A DNA stretch of 64,000 nt from positions 9,605,431 through 9,669,430 of the forward strand of contig NC_088322.1 in NCBI RefSeq assembly GCF_910592395.1, written 5' to 3'. The DNA comes from Lineus longissimus. Its lineage: Eukaryota; Nemertea; Pilidiophora; Heteronemertea; Lineidae. The translations under genes and the position numbers were made by a program. How positions within the stretch are numbered: position 1 is the first letter of the stretch; each line of letters begins with the position of its first letter. Shown one piece after another: positions 45,240-57,734 of the stretch. A model generated the notes under the pieces. The model did not search any database. It saw nothing but the letters and a program-made list of their open reading frames with translations, and was not told where the DNA came from.

Positions 45240-48200
45240 GCTGGCCCTATATAGCATAAGTGATAAAAACCTGCTGTATGTATTTTATATAACATTGAAG
45301 CCGTACTGGGTGTCAAAATAAACACGAACATTGTGCACGGCGGGTGATATCATATAAAATACTATGATTCAATTAAGTTTTAAATTATAATAATGGTTCT
45401 TTGCATCAATTGAAAAAAAGCCATCATGTTTATTTTGACAGCTAGTTTAAGCCCCCAAATGTATTATTATACCATGCTTCCTATTTTGAAGTGTATTCAG
45501 AACGTATAATCAGCTTCTTTCGGTTCTATCGATTTGTAGCCTGCTTCATGAGAAAAGCCTGGTCGGGTCACCAGTCCACATGTAGGCCTATAAACTTTTC
45601 ACTTCGTGGCTATGCTTCCTGGTTGCAGTGGTTCTGCTACTGGGGTGATTATGAGGACTGGTATATACTGCACATCGATTCGGTTCACTGATTGGTCCAT
45701 CCTTAGCGGTCGCATCTGACGTTAACCGAAAGAATTATGTTGGCTCCAAAAAGCCGGTATCACAATATACTGTCCAGATTATTATCATTTCAGGTCAATT
45801 TAAAGGCAGTCAATCGGCTTAAGCCAGTTTGTCCGATTTAGTTACCGAAAATCGCCAAAGGGGTCTCCCAACTGACAGTACATCGAAATTATCTATGATT
45901 GTCAGAGGGACTTTATGACCAAGGCCACTTAGAAAACGACTAATATTACCCCCCCCCCCCCCAACACCCTCCTTACATGTACTCTCTAGTTAGAAATATG
46001 TTGGTGACGTCACTTGCACAAGCTGTCTACCGATTCTCTTATACGCCCTAGCGGTAAGATTTCAAACCTGTCTTCTTTACATATAATATTTATATTTTCT
46101 CCTTCTGGCCATATTGTGTTGCTCAAATGTTTAAAATTTTATTACTCTTGTTGTTTAACTATATTTTGCATGAAGAGGTTTTATAAATAAACGTGGTACA
46201 ACAACGACTTCGAAATACCTTGGGTTATTGTTCTCGAAAAGCAAAAAGGATCCCTATCTCAGGCTCAGGAACGGCGACCAGAACTTTAACATTCCATTTT
46301 TGCGAGCCTTTTTTTTAACCTTTTTGTACCCCCTATTGCCTTTCGACTCAAACCCAGAGCACAGCGAAAATTATCATGGAAATCCCTTCTTGGATTTTAC
46401 GCTGGGATTTAAAATCCTATCCCGGACGATTTTCATCGTTTTGAGAAACACCGTCATTGATTATCTACTGAGGGCGACTAAAACGATCGATGGGGTGTCA
46501 AAGCTTCATGGTGCCGCTTTTTCCGAATACCAGTGCGTAATCAGCCGGGCCCGATGGATTTGCTTTCTCGGGACAAAGCACCGAAGTCACAAAATTATAC
46601 TTGATCATTCTCGTCTTCACTTTTACGGAGTCGCCATTGAATACGATGCATAGAATATGCGCAGTTCATTCATAATCACTAACGGCACCGTCATAGCAAA
46701 AGTATACAGTTTCAATATATATTCAGATAATAGGGCATTTAAGGGCATTTTAGGCCCACTTAACGATCTACTGAACGAACATGGCGGAGTATCAGGTTCT
46801 GGTGTCGAACACATCTTTATTCTATGGACAATGGGGGCCACCCCTAGCATTTATATATAAAGGTGTGTACATGTACATTAGATATAATGAAGAATGATGA
46901 ATACACAGCATACTACACAAACTATCAAGCGAATTGTCAACACTGATGAACCGAGCCTACTGCAAAATCGACCACGAACCGCTGCAGCAAAGACGTTCAA
47001 CGTTGTCCCAGATGACGGGCTCTTGGTCACGGATTGCCAGTAACGTCTTGAAAACGAGGCATGCTGCGGCGCAGCGCCCGCTGAGATTGTTATTTTTGAG
47101 CAATACATCAAGGGTATCTCACTGAGATATAACAGACACATTCTCCTCAATGTAACTGGCTCAGCTGCTTGTAGTTGTTTACGCACAACCAACATTAGGA
47201 GTGATTTTTTTGCTACCGGTGAACGGAAGCCGTTGTAGCTATTGGTTACCGTCACAAAGGCAGATCACAGAATCAATACAAACCAAGACACTGGCCACAC
47301 GAAGAATCAGTTGCTTTACTGTTGCCATGGTTGCAGCTATGACGACCGTTGCTAGACAACCGGACAACTAACCGTATACGGGATAATTTATTGATATTGA
47401 ATGACCTGAGGAGAGATGACTGATGACCAAGTTAATTATCAATGACCATTCTCCAAAACGGATATGATATCCAAGCATATTCGCAAGAAAATAATCATCC
47501 ACTCTTAGATCAGTGAAAATACAGTATACATGTATATTTATAAAATGTTATAGTACTAAATGTACTGCTTTTGAAAAGAAGTTTTGAACTCTCTGTCAAA
47601 ACTGTTCGCTTCGTCGATCAACAAGGTCATCATGAATTTATATAGTCACGGATGAATGAGTCTTTTCTTTTGGTTCTAGATCAGATATGATATGTCACGA
47701 AGCGTAGACATGGTACACTGTATACCTCAAAGGCTTCATTCCGTCTCCATGGGGGTACAGGTACACCAGAGTTGAATCTACGCAATTTTTGTAGGCTTTC
47801 TAAGGGCGTTCTTTGACACCACCTCAATATCAGCCTCATCGAATTGACGGAACGGAACGGAATGAACGGAATATGAGGAAACGTAAAATCAAGTCTTAAA
47901 CAGTTGCAAAGTTTTTTTTCCTGTTCAAGAATGTACTGGCGGAAGATACATGTAAGGCATGGTTTCTGTTGAGAGGGGGCCATAGATATACATCCATAAG
48001 GTATATAAAATTCTTCTTCACATGATAGATGCATGCCGGTGCTGCCCTCTGTACCATGAAATAAGAAAACATATGTGATTTTATCACGTTCCATTATATT
48101 CCGTTCATTCCGGCTATTCGATAAAGCCTCCAATATGCATGTCAAAGTAGCTCTTATTCATGAGGCTGTGCAGACATGTGCATTTTATGTAAATGACATC

Positions 48201-48370
48201 CCAGTCTATATCGATGCATGTTTGTCTACACCTAGGCCTACATGTAATAAGACTGGGTCATATGGACTCTTGTCGTACCCAGCATCTGGTGTCGAGCCCA
48301 GAACCTGGCCACAAAGCGTGTCACAACATCCTGGGTCGACAGTCGGAGTATATTGAAAACCACTGGTTAT
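45240..48370. other. Gene-free stretch with one orphan ORF
   Basis: The longest frame is 46228-46653 plus (141 aa), which I do not recognise; it has no splice or homology support. A C run of 14 lies near 45950-45963. Short GGAAC-type repeats occur near 47850. Nothing else is supported. Confidence 0.35.
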
Positions 48371-48372
48371 GT

Positions 48373-48459
48373 CACAGGCACTTGTAAATAAGAGACTACG
48401 CACGTAAAAGAATACGTGTGTTGTCAGTGTTAGTGTGCTCTTATTTACAAGTGCCTGTG
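48373..48459. repeat. Perfect 22-bp inverted repeat (hairpin)
   Basis: The arm 48373-48394 (starts CACAGGCACTTG, ends AATAAGAG) is exactly complementary to 48438-48459. The 43-base loop contains a smaller ACGT-centred inverted pair. It is possibly the two ends of a tiny MITE or an RNA hairpin. Confidence 0.85.
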
Positions 48460-48548
48460 GTTTTGTCAGGATGCCTGATGATGCTGATGACTAGAACAAT
48501 GCTAGCTAGTGAAAGGTGTAAACTAACGACAGTTGTACCGCTGTGGAA

Positions 48549-48778
48549 GGAATATCTGCCCCAGGACAGAATGTCCCGGGGAAGACGTATCTATTCTTTG
48601 TTATTTCACAACATTCTTCTTCAAAGGCTGCAAACTGGTGGTTCCATCTATACTTGAAGAACTTTGAAATAGGAATATTTGTCCCAGGATAGGACGTATC
48701 TATTCTCTGTTATTTCACACCATTCTTCTTCAAAGGCTGCAAACTGGTGGGCCATCTATCTGAAGAACTTTGAAATAG
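48549..48778. repeat. Tandem duplication, unit about 120 bp
   Basis: Two copies in a row share CGTATCTATTCT, TTCTTCTTCAAAGGCTGC and GAAGAACTTTGAAATAG. Small indels separate them. Confidence 0.85.
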
Positions 48779-49039
48779 CTAATTATTTGTGGTGTTTTCA
48801 TCACTACAGTAGCAGTAGGAATGTTGGACTCACCTCTAGGTCGCATATTTCCTCCTGGATATTCGACGCGTGAAAGTGGCATGGTCTTTCATCATCCGAT
48901 AAATCTGTTATGCCTTATAACTTGTAGGCCTATACATGATAGTTTAATTTGTTGTATTGGCTGGGAAGCCCTCGAAGGTTTCGGAACAAGTTTAAAGGAT
49001 GTGTCCAGATCACTGAGTCTTGAAATAAGATGATTGATC

Positions 49040-49710
49040 GGGCCATTTTTGGTGCTACTAGCGGAGGACACGCCCGGTCGCCCCGGCCCGAATTGATGAA
49101 CGAGACGCAGCAGTGTTCGAGGCGTAGGACTCGCGGCTTATCAACTAGTCCTGCCCGAGCTGACACTCAACTCTGACCGGGTCGAATTCCCCTGCGACCA
49201 GTCTCGCACGGGAAAAGCGCTTCACGCCCTCGGAGGGCACGCCCGAGTTGATGATGAACGAGGTACGGCATAGTCCGGAGCGTCGGACTCGCGGCTTCTC
49301 ATCTCGACGTGTTTCAGGTTGGGCCTCGGCTCCCTGACCAAGTCGGCTTCCCGGTGACCAGTCTTGCACAAGACCGGGCTTCACGCCAGCGGTGGGCACG
49401 CGGGGCGGTCGCCCCAGCCAGTGTTGATGGACGAGGCGTGGCATAGTCCGGAACATCGGACTCGCAGCTTCTCTTCTTGCTTTGCCACGGACTGGGCCCT
49501 GATTCCATGTCCGAGTCACTTCCCGCCGTGGCGCCCGGGACCTACTTCAGGGTATCGGAGTGCAACCGGGCGGCCGCCTCGGCCCGACGTGGTGGGCGGG
49601 AGGGTCGGCAGTGTCCAAGGCGTCGGATTCGCGGTTAATATCTCGACCTACCCGGGCTGGGACTATGCTCCCTGGCAGAGTCACCTGCAACCAGTTTCTG
49701 GCGGAACTCG
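49040..49710. repeat. GC-rich tandem repeat, four ~165-bp units
   Basis: GACTCGCGG-type words recur at about 49128, 49286, 49459 and 49625 (spacing 158, 173 and 166). Units share GGCATAGTCCGGA, TCACGCC and GGTCGCCCC. The GC content is far above its neighbours. TGGCATAGTCCGG resembles a Pol III A box, but I see no good B box. Confidence 0.75.
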
Positions 49711-50845
49711 GGGCCCCACCTTCATAGGACCTATGATGGAATTAATGATGGACCTATGATGGCATTAAGTGACTCATTGCCATGGCTGTTCGATTTCAAA
49801 TAACACACAAGATAAAGGGAAATGTTAATGCTTCATCTAGTATTTTTCTCCATCTCTCTCTTAGAAAGACCGAGCCTCAAGCATTCCTCTTTGGCGACTT
49901 TTTGTATGTCGGTGATAGACTCTTTGTTGAGTTGGTGATCACTTGTGACTCCTGAAAAGGTCATTTTATTTGAAAGAAATAATGCCCGGCAAGCTTTTTT
50001 ATTGACTGGCAATGATATAGTAATGCAATTAGTGGACCAGAAACAACGAGCGGCAAAAACGATCAGGAGCCGTCTCGAGGTTTTTTGAAATCACCTCCCA
50101 AAAGGCAATCAATCTTCAATGATATGAATGCTAGCTAAGTGCGCTATTGGCGCAATGGACCGGCCTCGTCCCTCCCCCATGAAGAAAGTGAATGTAAATA
50201 TGTATGACTATGAACAGGACGACGAATGGACTGCATCTGAGCCGGAGAAGCGAACATTAACCCCTGATTTCCTCAGGATTGGGTTTCCTAGCTGATCAAC
50301 TTACGCAAGCTTACCCTTAGCAACGGTGGCTTCACTTTTCGTTCAAGCAGGGCACATTTCTCGTACATCCAGTTTCCTTTAATTGTACCTCTTCGGAATA
50401 CATATACATGTACTTCGGAAATAAGATTAGTGTCATTCTAATCAAGCGCATAAATGAAGTTGTGAGATCAGTTGGCCGGTCTTATTGCGATGATGAGGAA
50501 GACATTTTTATGGCGTTCATCCATTTCACCACTGGGGCTGTCTGTGTGATTGAAGGTGCTCATCGTCTGTTCTTGGTTTTTGTAAAAAATAATCGGTTTC
50601 GACTAGCTCTGGAGCTCCGTTTGACGTAATCACGAATGGGTAAGTGTAAAACAAGAAATGCAGAAAACCCTCGGAAACAAGGTGTATTTTGAGGACGGAT
50701 ATCGCGTTGCCTGCACTCAGATGTACATTGAAACAGTGTGTCTTATATGTCTGATATGTCTAAAAACAACAATACAAAACCATCGACATGGTTTGATGAC
50801 GTTAACCAGAAAAACAATCAGCTGAATCTCGATCCCGTATCAAAG

Positions 50846-50990
50846 TGAGTTCTCCCAAAGCCCCCAAAACGTCAACGCGAACGCCTGTCCCATTGTTCGA
50901 CATCGTGACCATGAGCTCGAACAATGGAATTGGCGTTCACGTCGGCGTTTCGGGCGCTTTGCTAAAACTCCCTGACACTACTGAACACCT
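50846..50990. mobile_element. Foldback element, copy 2
   Basis: Related to 44993-45132. CCCATTGTTCGA near 50900 is inverted as TCGAACAATGG near 50922, and outer parts (CCCAAAGCCCCCAAAACG against CGTTTCGGGCGCTTTG) pair imperfectly. Confidence 0.8.
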
Positions 50991-51940
50991 ACTGAACAGC
51001 AAGTCAGCGACTGTAGCAGGCGGACAAGCCTGCATCTTCAGAGACCGTAAAAATGTACTTTTGAGATTCTGTGGAAACATTTGGCTAAATTTAACGAAAC
51101 CTTGCTTCTCCTGTTTTATTCATTTCCTAAAATATATCGCATCTAGACACAGTCGTTTTTGCAACTAATGACTTAGGCGTGTCATTATTCCTGATAATGA
51201 AGCATACTTTTTTCTCCATATAATGGTGGATGCATGTTTTCGACATTCCGATAAATTTTGTTGATTTTTAAGAAGTCTTCTCTCATCAGGCCAAAGGAAA
51301 ATGAACTCTTAGTGCTGCAGCACTTCTTGTGTTTTTCACGCGACAACCTCGTATCCAGCCATTTTAGATCTTCGCCAATTCCTGATATAAGGTTAGAGTG
51401 TTGCTTCGTCTGCAGGCCGGAGTAATCGACCACCCAATCATCAAGAGATCTCGCAGGGAGGTGCGTTGTTTTACGAGGCTGTCAAAGGGAAATATCGTCA
51501 TTTAGGGGATTTTTTTAATCAGAATGTGTGCCAGATTTGACGGGACCTTAAATAAAAAGAGGATGAAAAATTAAGTTCGCCCGTCCCGATTCGGACGAGA
51601 AAAGTTTTTCATTTTTACCTGGCCTGAATGTAAGGCAGCATATCAATAGAGGATCAGTTTCTTATGTTTGTTGGTTGACATTGGTTGATGTACCCCGAAA
51701 CCTTCAATGCGCATTAATCACGTGCCCAATTCCTCTTGACGTCAAAAAGCGCGTGCTTTGTCGATTAATTACCAAACACTCTTCATTTTCTCCATTTCCG
51801 GCAGCAAAAAGTTCAGGAGGCTAATCACAAAGCTGTCAATGGTGTCATTTTCAAATATATCAAGTGTATGCTTATCTGTCACCCAAGGTTTTCGCTTCCG
51901 TCGAAATGGTTTGTTGACTATCGTAAGACATTAAAGGGAG
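50991..51940. other. Gene-free stretch
   Basis: Nothing recognised on either strand. Confidence 0.35.
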
Positions 51941-51947
51941 ACTATAG

Positions 51948-52300
51948 GTAGGAGCTAGGTACCAAGTCTTGTCAAGTTACTCGAAGTGGCCGACAGGGTT
52001 CACTCCTATCACAGAGTAAATAAAAATGAATCACGGGCTGTCTAACTTTCTTGAGACATAAAGTGGGGACAACAGGCAGGAGCTAGGTACCGGGTCAGGT
52101 TAACTTACTCGAAGTCCCCGATAGCGTTCTCTCATATCCCACATTACATCAAACCTATTCAATCTGTCGAACTTTGTATATATACATGTTGGAAGGAACC
52201 AGGTACCGGGTCAGGTTAAGTTACTCGAAATCGCCGGTAGGATTCGCGGCTCATATCTCACACTACACCAAAACTACTCACGCCTTTCTAAAATGGGTTA
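51948..52300. repeat. Three tandem ~120-bp units
   Basis: CAGGAGCTAGGTACC and TTACTCGAA-type words recur with spacing of about 126 and 114 bp. The left edge TTAAAGGGAGACTATAGG resembles the end of the TTAA MITE at 27342. Confidence 0.75.
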
Positions 52301-53191
52301 ATCAATATCTGTTGATATTCTGCACAAATCGCTACGATTTATCTTCACTGGCATTAAATTATATTTCATATTTCAAAACTAGAAGGCGAAGCCACTATCA
52401 TCTCCTGAGGGCGCAACCTTTCATGTAAAAATCGGCGGTGCTCTGATCAGCGTCTCCAGTTACAGCGGACAACGATCCTGTCCTTTGTCACCAAGATACA
52501 CCATATCAATACGCTATTATCGGCCTGGCCGCAGGGCATCACGGGAGATTTAACATTTGAAATCGTGAACAAAAATAACCAAGCTGCGCTATGAATCGCA
52601 CGGAAGAAACTTTAAACGCGAATATCGCGTTCAAACGCGAAATGGAATATTAACACTGGACGGACTCTACTCTCAGACGCTTTGAAACGGAAAGTTTACA
52701 ACACTTCTTGGATACCAGTTTGGAGATGAGAAATTATGTAGGCTTACTTAAGGCTACACGAGCGCTTGTTTACTGTAAACCATCGCAGCGTTGCGGATTT
52801 CGCGAATAACCTTTATTGGCGAGATAAAAAATAGCAAAGAAAATTCGCGACTCGCAAAATAAGGACCAGGGAAAATGGATTCAAGGGTTAGATAAGGCGT
52901 ATTCACCTGACTTTCAAACTGAACGACGCTGTAGCTCATGAGGCTTCAGGTCCGTCTGTCGTGTAACTGATATGTAGACAGACCTACGGCACCTTGACCG
53001 CCTTTATTCCTTTTCAATGTTAGTTGTACACATGCGCATTAGTTTCCCAGCACACGCGTAGTGATACTCGAAGTCATTGTAGATTCTAAAAAGCTAGTTT
53101 ATACCGTTTCAGTGCTTTCTAGCGTTGAGAAGAGGCACTTTTGCGAGCGAAGTTCAATGTCGATGTTGCTTTGTCCACGCACGGGTCGGGG

Positions 53192-53425
53192 ATATTTTGC
53201 CCAGGCAACTCCCGTACAGCTGTTGAACCTGATCGCGATGACGTAGATCCCAAAAGAGCATAATAAAATGGCTATTTCGATGGGGATTAGGGATCTCAGC
53301 CACCTTTCCCAAACAACTCCCGTCCACCTGCGCGCACCGCTGAACATGATATCGACGGAAAAGAACCCCAAAGAGCGTAATAAAATGGCTATTTCGATGT
53401 AAATTATGGAATCTCAGCCACCCTA
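53192..53425. repeat. Tandem duplication, unit about 115 bp
   Basis: Both copies carry CAACTCCCGT, AATAAAATGGCTATTTCGAT and ATCTCAGCCACC. Confidence 0.8.
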
Positions 53426-54699
53426 ATTCATGAAAACAAAATATTTATGGGGTTTTATGCACCGACATGTGCTTTAAATGGACATCTTGATTACTTGCGA
53501 TATCCAAGTACCTTTGTCACACGTTGCCACTGAGAGGAGAATGTGTAAAACTTGCCCAGAGTTATAACTACAAAACTGGGCAGTCTCCAAGCTTCGCCAA
53601 TGGTAACGGTTGCTTCGTGATACTAGCGTACTTCTGCTCCGGAGCAAATGCTAGCCATCCTCTCATTGGGAGATTGGAAACTGGGCTGGCTAGTGCGCTG
53701 CACCGACTCGTGGCAGTGCACCAGCCTCGTACATACAGGTGATGATGTCATCGACATGTTGCGAGAAAAGTTCCGTATGAGAAAACCACCTTGAATGTAG
53801 ATACTGGCATGAATGCCACATTACTGTCACCCAACTGGCATTAATATCCGGTTTCCATCTTGTCCCCCTCGTCATCGATCAGCCGCGTTCCCCTCATCGC
53901 ACCTTCGCATCTCACGTAATAATATGGGAATAGCCACGTCAGCTTGAACGGAGCGATTGACCACCGAATATCACCAGATCTCGCATTGAAGTGTGTTGTT
54001 AACTAGGCTGGTCCAAACTTCAAAGATATCTGACCAGTAGTTCGCCCTCCAGAGCCCCAAATGATGCGGACATAACATTTACGAATGGATTGCAACAGTC
54101 CTGTGCGTAGGCGTTAGGATGCGCATGGTGTTTTCAACATCGCATACTTTTTCGTCGAAGCGTTGACCAGTCGCGGTTCACTAGCATATAAATCCCCTGA
54201 CGTTTGATTCAAAGGGCAACCGTTTTTGAACCTTCTGTACGGAAGCGATTAAACGGCTAAGCAGAAAAATGATGTGTTTGAATATCAAGAGATTTGTCCT
54301 TTGAAAGCTGAGTTTCCGCTGTCCATTAGGTGCATCTTGGAACTACTTGTGAAGACCTCCATTATTTTATACACGGCAGCCGCATCAAGAAGCAATCATC
54401 ATGAATATTTTAATTATCGCATGTTCACTTGTTGGCCTATATCGGAATTAGCAAAGGTTTCAATGTCGCATATCAATAAGCCTTATTATCCACACCCACA
54501 CGCGTGTAGACATTGCGACTAAAGTCGAGTTTAGAATTGAATATCATGGGTCTTTTCAGCAATCGAGAATGTTTCAATAACACATTCAGTATTGTGACGT
54601 CGTTTTATGATCCAAAAAGTGTCCAATTCTGCCCCCCCCCCCCAACGAGCTCATTTTGCAACGCCTAGAAGATTTGTGTCTCAACGTCATGTCAATAAT

Positions 54700-54778
54700 G
54701 CCGTAATCTAATTGGATCACGTGACGTCACATGTCAACAACGCCATAATCTAATTGAATCACGTGTCGTCACATGGTA
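54700..54778. repeat. Short direct repeat, ~48-bp unit
   Basis: CCGTAATCTAATTGGATCAC and CCATAATCTAATTGAATCAC are followed in both units by GTG and CGTCACATG words. Confidence 0.75.
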
Positions 54779-55229
54779 AACTCTTCACCCGTTTTAATAA
54801 CACTGCCACTCATGGCGTTTTTCCGCGACGGCCGTTTGGCTATTGTTTGACATGATGTTAAAATAATAGTTTATTAAATCTGTTATGATTGAATAACGCG
54901 GCAATAATGAGATGAACGCAGATGAAAGAAGACAGCAGAACACCTTTAGGTGTCGTTTAATGAGATTTTAACCACCTTATGCTCGGGATTCTGTAGCATG
55001 TTCAGATTTGGTTGAAGATGGAATGGTGGCTTGACTGACCATTCCTGTAAGGATCCTCGAACGGCGATCTGTCGCCAATTCAGGCGCCAACCTTCTCGAA
55101 ACTCCGATTACCTGCGGTGCGTGGTAGCAAGCAGGGGCATTATCATCCTGGACAGGTAAATCCCACGCCGACGTTGTCCATTTAACCCCTTACTGAAACT
55201 GGTCAATAGGAGATACATTTCTCTATTAA

Positions 55230-55540
55230 AGGGACAACATGAGCGCGTGATGCAGTTGGCCACGAAGATAATGAGCATGTACCTACTCGCCACCACGCCC
55301 CGCCTCGTGACGCATCACACGAAACGCTTATATCCGATAATGATTTTTGCTGGTGTTGTGACGAGGCGGTTTTGGATATGCCTCGCGAATTGCAGGTAGG
55401 GCGGACGATAACTCTCCGTTACTAGCGAAGTGTTTATGTCGTTGAATGATTTTTCATTGATCATGTTGGAGAAGTCACGGTCTAGCTGGAAGCGAATTTT
55501 CAATGAAAAAACAACATATCGCATTTCCTACTTGTCCCTT
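55230..55540. mobile_element. 311-bp TTAA-flanked MITE candidate
   Basis: TTAA at 55226-55229 and 55541-55544. The left end AGGGACAACATG and reverse-complemented right end AAGGGACAAGTAG match well if offset by one base. Confidence 0.6.
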
Positions 55541-56279
55541 TTAATCTTCCTGACTGACGTTGACGACAAAACGATGTATACAACTCCAAACTGCACTGCT
55601 CCAGCAGCTACGTTGAGTCGAGTTTCTTTATAACTATAGTGACAAGTGCATCAACCGAACATAAAAAAATACATAAGATCATCAGAAATGAAATGAAGAC
55701 CCGTCCCTTTTGGGCTTACTTGTCGCTTCAGATACAGAACAATTGACGGTTTGGAAAAGAAACGCCGACTTCAAGGAAATTAACAAGGGAGCTGAATCAG
55801 CTGAAAGAGGCGCCCTATTTTCTCCCCAAATTCGATATACGTTTTTCTTCAAGTTTACCTGGATGTGCTCAGTTCATGAAATAAAGAATACGTCCGTCTA
55901 CAGTACGTTATTATTACATTTTATCGATCCCCTTGGGACGACTTTGTTTCACCTGCCTCTTTTAAGTATCGATATCGAGATCGCCGATGTAAGCGACGAG
56001 TCTTGTTCCGTCATACAAGTTTTCCAGGTTTGTGTTTTACATCAACCCGCACTTAAACAAAACACTTCCCGTGATTGGATGAACATCATTTTGATTTCAT
56101 GTAGTATTGTCTTATAAAAGCTTAGCTGCTGTATTTTTCAATCTTGTGGTAGGTAATCTTATACCGTTGCAAAGATGAGACTTGTGAAAAAAAATCCTTT
56201 AAAATCTTGCTCCAGACACAAGACCGAAGAGGCAGATTCTTCTTTCTTCCACTTATAATGACAGCAATGGGTTTTTAAC

Positions 56280-56372
56280 TCTGCCGCAAGAGTTGTGTGT
56301 TTGGTGGGAAAGTTTGACCACATCTCTTCTGTGCTGGTTCACCTGCACTGGCTACCAGCGGCGCCTGAGTAT
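56280..56372 (+). mobile_element. LINE reverse transcriptase scrap
   Basis: The frame from 56280 reads SAARVVCLVGKFDHISSVL, then HLHWLPAAPEY and a stop. This is the characteristic FDHI...LHWLP segment of non-LTR retrotransposon polymerases. Only about 31 codons remain. Confidence 0.65.
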
Positions 56373-57673
56373 TGAAATCATTGGCATAACATTGACAATG
56401 CCATTACTACAGCGAAATCTTCCTATAGCATGGAGACAATATGATTACACTTCACGGCACTTTGCATCGACCATCTCCAATCCCATCCTCGCCTTTCCTT
56501 CGGGGCACGGTGTGCCTCAAAACGAGGCTTGATGTAGGAAATTGACCCGTTACTGATTGCCGGAAGTCCTAAATGTTTGACCACTGGACCTGGTGCCATT
56601 AGGCAGACAGCAGTGCTGGAACAGGAATCCTTTGAAGTCTGATCCCTAAGGCTCGCTCCCTAGTTCTTCCGTAACGAGCTTCACGCCAACATACTTGCGA
56701 GTTATTTTCTAAATATCCGGCTTACGGTTGCGCTGGAGTAACTCCCCACGACCAACCCCCGCAGCTTTTTTCAGGATACTGCTGGTAATCACTATTCGCA
56801 ACTCGTTTCATCAAGCAAATTGACCGGAAGTCTAACGTTACCCTATGTAACACGGACATAGTACTGTTGGACACGTTGTAGTTTTGACCATCAAAATGCG
56901 GACCTCGTCGATAGTGCGCTTGCCACGCCGGGATCTCCAGTCCAGCTAAGTCTTCATGGTCCGAGCCTGGCCGGCGGCAGGCCAGTGGAAGTGACATAAT
57001 CGGCCTCGCAGCATCGAGATAATGTCGGGATTTTTCAGAAAATATCCAAGTCACCATGACTAATTGAATTTCTAGATAACGATGAGTGGGAACATTGTTG
57101 CAGTCCCTAGTGATTTTGGAACTCAATCGAAACATCTCACCGGCCCCTTTTGTGATCGGATGAGGGTTCGATGTCCATCTGAAACCATGAGGCTGCTACT
57201 ATCGTGGGCCTCTCAGAAGCATTGTAAGACCCGCGTTTGATATTATCAACACACGTCTTTGCATATAACACCGAACAGATACCATCAGTTGTGATCACTT
57301 TGCCTTGACCAATAGGCCGAGAAGCACATCCAATGCGAGGGAAACGAAGTTGATATCTGGTATTCAAGTGCACTTATACCATTGCTATGGGTTTAGCGTC
57401 AAATTGCACTATTCAATTTCAATTCAGACTTGGAATAATCGACACTCATTTTGTGACAAGTGACATTCCAATTTAATCCAATGTATAGCGTTTTAAAAAA
57501 ATATTTGTTATATATCATTTTGATTGAGAAATACCTGTCACTAGCTGTTTACATGAAACTAGGATCGATTTTCATTTTTGTGTTATCTGAATGTCCATAT
57601 ATCGAACTCTAAACCTCCGGGTTTTCAGAATACTAGTTCATCACTTTTCACGATGTAATAGAATATGTCTTAA

Positions 57674-57729
57674 AGGGCGACTTTGTGTAATTTACTCAGG
57701 CATGCCTGGCTCCTGCCTATAGCCTCCAT
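57674..57729. mobile_element. 56-bp TTAA-bracketed MITE remnant
   Basis: TTAA at 57670-57673 and 57730-57733, with AGGGCGAC at the left and CCTATAGCCTCCAT at the right. The right end resembles the 27342-27535 family. Confidence 0.45.
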
Positions 57730-57734
57730 TTAAG

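Noticed and set aside
46228-46653. 141-aa orphan frame
   Set aside because: No recognised family, splice signal or repeated structure; a frame this long can arise by chance in a 64 kb window.
55710-56117. 135-aa orphan frame
   Set aside because: No family recognised and no gene context; probably chance.
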